From Deinococcus budaensis (GTDB lineage Bacteria > Deinococcota > Deinococci > Deinococcales > Deinococcaceae), in contig NZ_JACHFN010000008.1 of NCBI RefSeq assembly GCF_014201885.1, forward strand, positions 1 through 64,000: a stretch of 64,000 nucleotides of DNA, in the 5' to 3' direction. Shown piece after piece: positions 12,299 to 21,224 of this stretch. The position numbers were made by a program, and so were the translations under genes. Each line of letters begins with the position of its first letter. The stretch's first letter is position 1. The notes beneath the pieces were generated by a model, which was not told the origin of the DNA, did no database searches, and saw only the letters and a program-made list of their open reading frames with translations.

Positions 12299-12520
12299 AT
12301 GACCCTCCTCGACCGCATCACGGTGAATCCCTTGCAGTGCGGCGGACGCCCCTGTATCCGGGGGATGCGGATTCGGGTGAGCGACGTGCTGGATCTCCTC
12401 GGTACAGGGGTCGGGGTGGATGAAATCTTGAGCGACTACCCGGACCTGGAACGTGAAGACATTTATGCCGCGCTGGTCTGGGCTGCCCGGTACGTTGACC
12501 ACCCCCGGCTGAGCGCCTGA
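12299..12520 (+). CDS. DUF433 antitoxin
   Basis: The 73-residue protein has the DUF433 signature: RITVNPLQCGGRPCIRGMRIRVSD-type start (cut here for length), then GVGVDEILSDYPDLEREDIYAAL, a winged-helix-like fold. DUF433 proteins are usually antitoxins that act on a PIN-like DUF5615 toxin encoded directly downstream, which is exactly what follows here, two bases after the stop codon. The partner toxin is frameshifted, so the antitoxin may now be an orphan. A decayed copy of its own 5' half lies just upstream. Confidence 0.85.
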   Translation: MTLLDRITVNPLQCGGRPCIRGMRIRVSDVLDLLGTGVGVDEILSDYPDLEREDIYAALVWAARYVDHPRLSA

Positions 12521-12522
12521 GC

Positions 12523-12866
12523 GTGGTTGCTCGGCCCCTCGTCTACTGGATTGACGCGCAGTTGCCTCCCGCCCTGGCACCCTGGTTAACAGCGACATTC
12601 GGCGTGGAGGTCTATAGCGTGGCGTACCTCGGCTACCGGGAGGCGGAGGACGAGGTGATCTTTCAGGCGGCGCGGGCGTAGTGGTCGTTTCCAAAGACGC
12701 AGATTTTCTTGAACGTTTGGTCCGGCTCGGGCCTCCGCCACAACCCCTCTACGTGACTTGTGGGAACACCAGCAAAGCGCGACTGGTGGAGATTTTCGGT
12801 CGAACCTTTGCGGAGGCCCATCGCTTGCTGTCTTCCGGTGAGCCTGTGGTGGAGATCACCGGGTAG
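12523..12866 (+). pseudogene. DUF5615 PIN-like toxin, frameshifted
   Basis: The frame from GTG 12523 gives VYWIDAQLPPALAPWL, YLGYREAEDEVIFQAARA and then stops at 12676-12678. From there the family sequence continues in another frame with VVVSKDADFLERL, LYVTCGNTSKARL and GEPVVEITG, ending at 12866. Together they make a full DUF5615 toxin with all acidic PIN-type residues (DAQLPP, EDE, KDADF). Homologues carry a few extra residues at the junction (as in ARAEGAVVV), so a small deletion is the likely cause. A sequencing error cannot be excluded. Confidence 0.7.
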
Positions 12867-12877
12867 GACGGCAGCGT

Positions 12878-13489
12878 TCAGCGCCTCCCCAGCCCCAGCA
12901 CCAGCCCCACCGCGATACTCCACATCACCCCCCCGATCAGCACATCCAGCACCCGCCACGCCCGCGCCGAGCGCATCAAAGGGGCGAGGCGGCCCGCGAG
13001 CAGGGCCAGCGCGAAAAACCACAGCCACGAGGCAGCGACCGCGCCCCCCAGAAAGGCCAGCCGCGCCCGCTCATCCAGCCCCGCGCTGGCCCCACCGATC
13101 AGCACGACGGTGTCCAGCAGCGCGTGGGGATTGAGCAGGCTGAAGGCGGCGGCAGTGGCAATCACAGTGCCCGTGGTCTGCGCGACCTGCCCCTCGGTCT
13201 GGAGGGGACCCGGCTGCCGGGCCGCCTGAAAGGAGCGCCAGCCGTACCACAGCAAAAAAGCCGCGCCCATCAGCGTGCCGAGAGTGACGAGCACCGGCGA
13301 CCGCGCCAGCAGCGCTCCCACCCCCAGCACCCCCAGCGCTGTGAGTCCGGTGTCGCACAGCGAGCAGGCCAGCGCCGCGAGCAGCGCGTGCCGCCGGGTC
13401 AGCCCCTGCCGCAGCACAAAGGCGTTTTGCGGGCCGATAGCGACGATCAGGGAGAGGCCCAGTGTCAGGCCGCGCAGAAAGGGAGGCAC
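12878..13489 (-). CDS. LysE/ArgO-family amino acid exporter
   Basis: The 203-residue inner-membrane protein has six predicted membrane segments and the family signature GPQNAFVLRQGL near residue 20, plus SLLNPHALLD in the middle. LysE/ArgO proteins export basic amino acids, mainly lysine and arginine. Its position beside the arginine genes fits arginine export, but specificity is inferred. The GTG start at 13489 is the only in-frame start that keeps the first helix, and CATGCT lies 6 nt before it. Confidence 0.85.
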   Translation of the reverse strand: MPPFLRGLTLGLSLIVAIGPQNAFVLRQGLTRRHALLAALACSLCDTGLTALGVLGVGALLARSPVLVTLGTLMGAAFLLWYGWRSFQAARQPGPLQTEGQVAQTTGTVIATAAAFSLLNPHALLDTVVLIGGASAGLDERARLAFLGGAVAASWLWFFALALLAGRLAPLMRSARAWRVLDVLIGGVMWSIAVGLVLGLGRR

Positions 13490-13578
13490 GGGGGCAGCAT
13501 GGCAGAGGGCGCGGGGAGCATAAACAAAACCCCAAAGTGGAGGCCGGGGCGGGTCTGTCCGGGCAGGCCCGTGCCGCG

Positions 13579-13584
13579 TACCAT
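13579..13584 (+). promoter_or_regulatory. -10 element (TACCAT), leaderless start
   Basis: TACCAT ends 6 nt before ATG 13591 without a ribosome binding site. Confidence 0.45.
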
Positions 13585-13590
13585 CGGGGC

Positions 13591-14058
13591 ATGAAGAAGA
13601 CGCTTCTCGGACTGCTGGCGCTGGGCGCCGTCTCCTCGGCGGGGGCCGACTCCTTCGGCGGGCACATCGGCACCACGGCGGGCGTGCACTACCAGACCGA
13701 CCTGGCGGCGAATTCGGCGGTGCGCTACGGCCTGAACCTCAGCGCCACGCGGCTGTTCCGCGGCGAGTTCGGCATCGGCGGCGAGGTCGCGTACCTGCGC
13801 GACGCCACCGGCCAGAACCTCGGCGGCCTGACGCCCTACTACGGCTTCGGCCTGGGCGTGGGCGCGGCGGTGGGGTCGCGCATCGGTGTCTCGGCGTATC
13901 CGCACGTGCTGGGCGGCCTGAACTATGCCGTCGCGGGTGGGCCATTCAGCGTGTTCGTGGAGGGCAATGTCGGCCCCACCATCGCGGTGGCGACTTCCGG
14001 CACCGGCATCGGCTTTGGCGGCGGCGTGCGCCTGGGCCTGAACTACGAGTTGCGCTGA
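13591..14058 (+). CDS. small exported beta-barrel-like protein
   Basis: The 155-residue protein starts with a signal peptide (MKKTLLGLLALGAVSSAGA). The rest alternates polar and aromatic/aliphatic residues with many Gly, as in short outer-membrane barrels, and ends in NYELR with an aromatic residue close to the C-terminus. No named family is recognised. A location in the outer cell envelope is inferred. A clear terminator follows. Confidence 0.7.
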   Translation: MKKTLLGLLALGAVSSAGADSFGGHIGTTAGVHYQTDLAANSAVRYGLNLSATRLFRGEFGIGGEVAYLRDATGQNLGGLTPYYGFGLGVGAAVGSRIGVSAYPHVLGGLNYAVAGGPFSVFVEGNVGPTIAVATSGTGIGFGGGVRLGLNYELR

Positions 14059-14077
14059 CCCCCTGGCGACCTCGCTG

Positions 14078-14105
14078 CCCCCGGTCCTCCCTGGCCGGGG
14101 GTTTT
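14078..14105 (+). terminator. rho-independent terminator
   Basis: The stem CCCCCGG/CCGGGGG (14078-14084 with 14095-14101) is followed by TTTT. Confidence 0.8.
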
Positions 14106-14163
14106 GCCATCCGGGACGCTCGCCTTGACCCCTTTCCCCCGGCCTGCTAGGCTGCTGCATAGC

Positions 14164-14182
14164 TATACGATCTTATCGTATA
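14164..14182 (+). promoter_or_regulatory. candidate operator upstream of argG
   Basis: The perfect inverted repeat TATACGAT-CTT-ATCGTATA lies in an AT-rich block (14157-14197) that stands out in GC-rich DNA, 118 bp before argG. An outer GCATA/TATGC pair frames it. It looks like a repressor site, for instance for an ArgR-type or GntR-type regulator; the regulator is not identified. Confidence 0.5.
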
Positions 14183-14299
14183 TCCATACAGATATGCCCA
14201 CCCTGACCCCCCGACGCTGACGCCCCGACCTTTTCTCCACGGAAAGAGGCCGGGCGTGTCACGCCGGGGAGTTCCGTGTCGCCCCCACAGGAGAGCACC

Positions 14300-15535
<1,236 letters not shown>

Positions 15536-15536
15536 G

Positions 15537-16028
15537 GTGACGGTGTTCCAGGGTGCCCAGCTACCGGGCTACGCGCTGCACCCCGCGACCCCCGCCGACG
15601 CCACCGTCTTCCACGCGGTCATGATGGCCGCCGGGATGGACCCGCGCTCCAGTTGGAGCCGCACGCGACCCCAGGACGTGGCCTGGAGCCTGGGCCAGGG
15701 CGGGGGCTTCCTCGCCTGGGATGGGGAGCGGGCAGTGGGATGCGTGGGCTGGCGTCCCGATGGGCCGGAGACGTTGACCCTCAACAAGCTGGCGACCCTC
15801 CCGGACGTGCGCGGGCGGGGTCTCGGTGCCGCGCTGGTGCGGGCGGTCGAGGAGGTCGCGGCGCGGGATGGCTACGCCCGCGTGCTGCTGGCCGTCAGCC
15901 AGTACAACCTCGAAGTGGTCCCCTTCTACGAGCGCCTGGGCTACCGGGTGGACGAGGAGGCGGTGTACGCGCACGCGAACCCGGCGAGTGCGCCGCCAGT
16001 GGTGCTGGTGAAGGAGGTCCGGTCATGA
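15537..16028 (+). CDS. GNAT-family N-acetyltransferase
   Basis: The 163-residue protein shows the acetyl-CoA binding motif A (LATLPDVRGRGLGAALVRAV, residues about 82-101) and the C-terminal NLEVVPFYERLGY segment. The acceptor is unknown. It is encoded between argG and argH with a GTG start one base after the argG stop, so it is co-transcribed with arginine genes and might act on an amino acid or a related amine; this is inference. Confidence 0.8.
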   Translation: MTVFQGAQLPGYALHPATPADATVFHAVMMAAGMDPRSSWSRTRPQDVAWSLGQGGGFLAWDGERAVGCVGWRPDGPETLTLNKLATLPDVRGRGLGAALVRAVEEVAARDGYARVLLAVSQYNLEVVPFYERLGYRVDEEAVYAHANPASAPPVVLVKEVRS

Positions 16029-16195
16029 GTCTCACCTTGCTGATCGGCCTGCCCATCCTGACCATGTTCGGCCTGCTTGATTTCCTGCTGAAGTGGCCGC
16101 CCCCGTCCCTGTGGCGCGGTGTCCTCATCGTCGGGGCCGTGCTGACGGTGGGGTATCTGCTCTGGGCACTGTTCCGCGTCCTGACCCTTCCCTAA
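16025..16195 (+). CDS. small membrane protein (56 aa)
   Basis: The ATG overlaps the stop of the GNAT gene (ATGA), indicating coupled translation. The 56-residue product has two hydrophobic segments (about residues 3-21 and 32-52) around a WPPPSLWRG loop. No family is recognised. It is the last gene before argH. Confidence 0.6.
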   Translation: MSLTLLIGLPILTMFGLLDFLLKWPPPSLWRGVLIVGAVLTVGYLLWALFRVLTLP

Positions 16196-16220
16196 CTCCT
16201 CCCGCCAGCAAGGACAGTTC

Positions 16221-17630
16221 ATGACTCAATCTCAACAAGAATCCAAACTCTGGGGCGGCCGCTTCGCCGAAGCCACCGACGGCCTCGTCGAGCTGTTCAA
16301 CGCCTCCGTGCCTTTCGACCAGCGCCTCGCCGAGCAGGACATTCGCGGCTCGCTCGCGCACGTGGCGATGCTGGGGCAGGTGGGCATCCTGACCCCGGAG
16401 GAAGTCGCGCAGATTCGGGAGGGCTTGCAGGGCATCCTGGCCGATGTCCGCGCCGGGGCCTTCGAATGGCGGCTCGACCGCGAGGACGTTCACATGAACG
16501 TGGAAGCCGCCCTGCGCGACCGCATCGGCCCGGTGGCGGGGAAGCTGCACACGGCGAGGAGCCGCAACGATCAGGTGGCGGTCGACTTCCGCCTCTTCAC
16601 CAAGGAGGCCGCGCTCGACCTCGCCGACAAGGCGCGGGCGTTGCGGGCGGTGATGGTGGCGGAGGCTGAAAAGCACCTGACCTCCGACAGGGGAGAGGCC
16701 GTGATCCTGCCTGGCTACACGCACCTTCAGGTGGCGCAGCCCATCCTTCTAAGCCACTGGTTCATGGCCTATGCCGCCATGCTGGAGCGCGACGAGGGCC
16801 GCTTCCGCGACGCCGCCGAGCGGATGGACGAGTCGCCGCTGGGGTCCTCCGCCCTGGCTGGAACGCCCTGGCCCATCGACCGCCATGCCACCGCCGGGGC
16901 GCTGGGCTTCGCGCGGCCCACCGCCAACTCACTCGACGGGGTGGGCAGCCGCGACTTTGCGCTGGAGTTCCTGTCGGCGGCGGCGATTCTGGGGGCGCAC
17001 CTCTCGCGTCTCAGCGAAGAGCTGATCCTCTATTCCACCTTCGAGTTCGGCTTCCTGACGCTGCCGGATTCGCACACCACGGGCAGCTCCATCATGCCTC
17101 AGAAGAAAAACCCCGACGTGGCCGAACTCGCGCGGGGCAAGGCGGGGCGGCTCTTCGGCAACCTGATGGGCCTGCTGACCGTCGTGAAGGGCACGCCGCT
17201 CGCCTACAACAAAGACCTCCAGGAGGACAAGGAGGGCGTGTTCGACTCCTACGACACCCTCTCTAGCGTCCTGCGGCTCTTTGCCGACATGCTGCCCAGG
17301 TCCGTCTGGCACGCCGACGTGACGAAGGCGGCGGCGGCACGCGGCTTTTCCACCGCCACCGACCTCGCGGATTTCCTGGCCCGCGAGGGGGTGCCTTTCC
17401 GTGAGGCGCACGAGGTCGTGGGCGGGCTGGTCGGGCTGGCCTCGCGCTCGGGCCGTCAGCTGTGGGAACTGGGCGACGGGGAACTGCGGGCGGCCCATCC
17501 CCTTCTGAGCGCGGAGGTGGCCCGCTCGCTGACGGTGGAGGAGAGCGTGAAATCCCGCCAGAGCTTCGGTGGCACCGCGCCGGACCGGGTGCGCGAGGCG
17601 GTCGCGGCGGCAAAGGCGGCCCTCTCGTGA
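16221..17630 (+). CDS. argH: argininosuccinate lyase
   Basis: ArgH cleaves argininosuccinate to arginine and fumarate, the last step of arginine synthesis. The 469-residue product carries the fumarase/aspartase superfamily signature GSSIMPQKKNPD, the start KLWGGRF, ARSRNDQVAVDFRL and the catalytic His/Ser segments. An AAGGAC site precedes the ATG. There is no C-terminal acetyltransferase fusion as in some bacteria; instead separate GNAT genes follow. Its stop codon overlaps the start of the HIT gene (GTGA). Confidence 0.97.
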   Translation: MTQSQQESKLWGGRFAEATDGLVELFNASVPFDQRLAEQDIRGSLAHVAMLGQVGILTPEEVAQIREGLQGILADVRAGAFEWRLDREDVHMNVEAALRDRIGPVAGKLHTARSRNDQVAVDFRLFTKEAALDLADKARALRAVMVAEAEKHLTSDRGEAVILPGYTHLQVAQPILLSHWFMAYAAMLERDEGRFRDAAERMDESPLGSSALAGTPWPIDRHATAGALGFARPTANSLDGVGSRDFALEFLSAAAILGAHLSRLSEELILYSTFEFGFLTLPDSHTTGSSIMPQKKNPDVAELARGKAGRLFGNLMGLLTVVKGTPLAYNKDLQEDKEGVFDSYDTLSSVLRLFADMLPRSVWHADVTKAAAARGFSTATDLADFLAREGVPFREAHEVVGGLVGLASRSGRQLWELGDGELRAAHPLLSAEVARSLTVEESVKSRQSFGGTAPDRVREAVAAAKAALS

Positions 17631-18115
17631 AGGTCACGGTGACTCTGGACGGCACCCTGCTGAAGAAGCGGGAGGCAGAGTGGCGGCAGTTCCTCGCGCA
17701 GCCGGAGGACAACCCCCTCGTCCCCAACGCCGCAGGCCGCCTGACCGGGGAGGGCTGGACGATCCAGAACGAGTTGTGTGTCTACAGCCAGCTTCAGCCC
17801 CAGGACGCCGAGGGGCTGCCCTACTCCGGCATCATCGTCACCAAACGCCCCTGCAAGACGGTCTTCGACCTTACCCCGGAGGAAGCCGCTGCCACCCACG
17901 CCCTGCTTGCCCGGGTCAAGGCGCACCTCGACGCCACCGTCCAGCCGGACGGCTACACGGTGGGCTGGAACGTTCTCCCCGCCGGGGGGCAGCACATCCC
18001 GCACGTTCACCTGCACGTCATTCCCCGCTGGACCACGGACGCCAGCGCGGGGGCGGGCCTTCGGTATTTCCTGAAGGAAGCTGCCCGCGCCGTCGAGACC
18101 GCCGAATCCGTCTGA
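17627..18115 (+). CDS. HIT-family hydrolase
   Basis: The 162-residue protein has the histidine triad HIPHVHLHVIPRW near residue 123, which defines nucleotide hydrolases and transferases that cut AMP- or GMP-linked substrates, such as diadenosine polyphosphates or AMP-lysine. GTG 17627 overlaps the argH stop, so it is part of the argH operon by translation coupling. The exact substrate is unknown. The frame is open further upstream but only inside argH. Confidence 0.85.
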   Translation: MKVTVTLDGTLLKKREAEWRQFLAQPEDNPLVPNAAGRLTGEGWTIQNELCVYSQLQPQDAEGLPYSGIIVTKRPCKTVFDLTPEEAAATHALLARVKAHLDATVQPDGYTVGWNVLPAGGQHIPHVHLHVIPRWTTDASAGAGLRYFLKEAARAVETAESV

Positions 18116-18149
18116 CGCCCCTTTCTAGCCCCCAGAGGAGGCCCTTCCC

Positions 18150-18644
18150 ATGACCTACATCCCCGCGCCCCTCGACACGGTGCACGTCAAGCTGCGGCAG
18201 GCCACGCCCGCCGACTTTCCCACCATCACCGACCTGCTCACCCGCTGCGACCTGCACACCTCCAGCGTGACGCCAGACGGCAGCACCTACTGGATCGCCG
18301 ACCTCAACGGCGTGCCGGGCGGATGCATCGGCCTGGAGCACGGCGAGGACGCGAGCCTGATCCGGTCCACCGCCGTCCTGCCGGAGGCCCGCTCGCAGGG
18401 GCTGGGACGGGCGCTCGTGGCCTCGGCGCTGACGTATGCCAGCCTTCGCGGGGACCGGACCGTGTACCTGTTCTCGCAGGAGGCGGGGGACTACTGGCGG
18501 CGCTTCGGGTTCGTGCCGGTAGGCGCCGACGAGATTGCTACCGCACTGCCGGACACGCCGCAGGTGCAAAGTGGCCTCCTGAAAGGTTGGATCGAGCGCG
18601 AGCAGGCCTGGAAGCGCGTGCTGGGTGGGGGAGGGGGGGCGTGA
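18150..18644 (+). CDS. GNAT-family N-acetyltransferase (paralogue 1)
   Basis: The 164-residue protein shows the GNAT motif A (VLPEARSQGLGRALVASAL, residues about 74-92) and RRFGF. It is clearly related to the next gene (18771): both have the sequences TYWI, IGLEHG, SL(I/L)R and YLFS in the same order, so they arose by tandem duplication. A short Gly tail ends the protein. AGGAGG precedes the ATG. It resembles small acetyltransferases of the ArsN2/ArgA kind; the substrate is unknown. Confidence 0.8.
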   Translation: MTYIPAPLDTVHVKLRQATPADFPTITDLLTRCDLHTSSVTPDGSTYWIADLNGVPGGCIGLEHGEDASLIRSTAVLPEARSQGLGRALVASALTYASLRGDRTVYLFSQEAGDYWRRFGFVPVGADEIATALPDTPQVQSGLLKGWIEREQAWKRVLGGGGGA

Positions 18645-18770
18645 GGGTCGTGGGTCTTTGCCTGGGCTTCTGCCGCGCAGCCGTGCGCTATGCTGCCGCC
18701 ACGCACAAATCAGCCGCGCCGGATGCCCGTGGTGGTGCCGGGGCGGACACCTTTCCCGGAGGACCCACCC

Positions 18771-19241
18771 ATGACCGAGCAGAGCGTTCAGATTCGTCTC
18801 GCCACGCCCCAGGACAAGGACACCGTCTGCCGCATCTTTCAGGAGGCCGGGCTGGAAACCGAGGCCGCGCTGGCGGAAGGCACCACCTACTGGATCATGC
18901 AGCGCGGCGGCCAACCGGTCGGGGCCATCGGCCTGGAGCACGGGAACGGGGCCTCGCTGCTGCGCGGGGCGGCGGTGCTGCCCTCGGCGCAGGGGCAGGG
19001 GCTGGGGCGGCGGCTGGTCATGAGCGCCGTGGAGTACGCCCGGGCACGGGGCGATCAGGCGATCTACCTTTTCAGCAAGAAGGGCGACTGGCAGTCCTTC
19101 GGCTTCACGCAGGTGCCGCTCGCCGTAGTCATGAGCGACGTGCCCGACACCCCGCAAATTCGCGCCTACCGTGCCCGCAGCGAGCGCCCCGGCGGCACGA
19201 CCTGGATGCGCCCGCTGGACGTGAAGGCCAGCCAAGCCTAA
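18771..19241 (+). CDS. GNAT-family N-acetyltransferase (paralogue 2)
   Basis: The 156-residue protein is the tandem paralogue of the preceding GNAT, with VLPSAQGQGLGRRLVMSAV as acetyl-CoA loop and the shared TTYWI and IGLEHG blocks. GGAGG before ATG 18771 fixes the start; the frame is open 27 codons upstream but lacks family sequence. It lies between argH and the argA-type gene. A role in arginine metabolism is suggested by position only. Confidence 0.8.
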   Translation: MTEQSVQIRLATPQDKDTVCRIFQEAGLETEAALAEGTTYWIMQRGGQPVGAIGLEHGNGASLLRGAAVLPSAQGQGLGRRLVMSAVEYARARGDQAIYLFSKKGDWQSFGFTQVPLAVVMSDVPDTPQIRAYRARSERPGGTTWMRPLDVKASQA

Positions 19242-19278
19242 GCCTGCCGTTCCGGGCCGGGGGCCAGGGGAGGGTCAC

Positions 19279-19809
19279 GTGACTTTCCTGGCCCTCGACT
19301 CCATCGCCGTTCCCGACATCCACCCGCAAGCGCCGCTGGTCACCCGCAAGGCGCGGCTCTCGGACATCGAGGCGATTCACGAGCTGATCGGCTACTGGGC
19401 GGCGCGTGGGCAGATGCTCGTGCGCTCCCGGTCGCTGCTCGCCGAGACCATCCGCGACTTCCACCTCGTGCTGGCCGAAGCCCACGAGGGGAAGCCCGGC
19501 GGGCTGGCGGGCGTATGCGGCCTACACCTCCTCGCGCCGGACCTCGCGGAGGTGCGGGGCCTCGCCATCCATCCTCACATGCAGGGGCGGGGGCTGGGCA
19601 AGCAGCTTGTCGAAGCTTGCGAGCGCGAGGCCCGCGACATCGCCCTCCCCGCCCTCTTCGCGTGGACGTACCAGCAGGCCTTTTTCGAGAAGTGCGGCTT
19701 CGTGCGCATCGACAAGACCCACCTGCACCCCAAGGTGTGGAGCGAGTGCCAGCGGTGCGCCTTTTTTGAGAACTGCAACGAGATCGCGATGCTCAGGGAA
19801 CTGACGTGA
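19279..19809 (+). CDS. argA: short-form N-acetylglutamate synthase
   Basis: This gene encodes a 176-residue GNAT protein of the short N-acetylglutamate synthase type (first step of arginine synthesis: acetyl-CoA plus glutamate). Typical are RKARLSDIEAIHELIGYWA at the start, EVRGLAIHPHMQGRGLGKQL as acetyl-CoA loop, FAWTYQQAFFEKCGF, and the cysteine-containing end KVWSECQRCAFF and EIAMLREL. It lacks the kinase-like domain of E. coli ArgA. The GTG start follows GGGGAGGG. It belongs with argG, argH and carA on this strand. Confidence 0.8.
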   Translation: MTFLALDSIAVPDIHPQAPLVTRKARLSDIEAIHELIGYWAARGQMLVRSRSLLAETIRDFHLVLAEAHEGKPGGLAGVCGLHLLAPDLAEVRGLAIHPHMQGRGLGKQLVEACEREARDIALPALFAWTYQQAFFEKCGFVRIDKTHLHPKVWSECQRCAFFENCNEIAMLRELT

Positions 19810-19938
19810 GGCTTCCCGGTCCGGTCGGCACGGTTGGTCCCGGACACCCCTGATAAGCTCTGTGGCTGAAAGCGGGCGGCGTCCGGCCTCCTGCTTCCGC
19901 CATAAAACGCGTCCCGTGAGGCGCGAATGGAGGTTCCT

Positions 19939-21123
<1,185 letters not shown>

Positions 21124-21143
21124 GAGTGGCCAACGGCCAGCCG

Positions 21144-21170
21144 GGGACGGGTTCAGCGCCCGTCCCTTTC
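21144..21170 (+). terminator. rho-independent terminator of carA
   Basis: The stem GGGACGGG/CCCGTCCC (21144-21151 with 21159-21166, 7-nt loop) is followed by TTTC and a T-rich stretch. Confidence 0.75.
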
Positions 21171-21224
21171 CGTTTGCGGGGGCGCGTACCGACCCGGCGG
21201 GCGGAGTAGGAGAGACTGGGAGGG

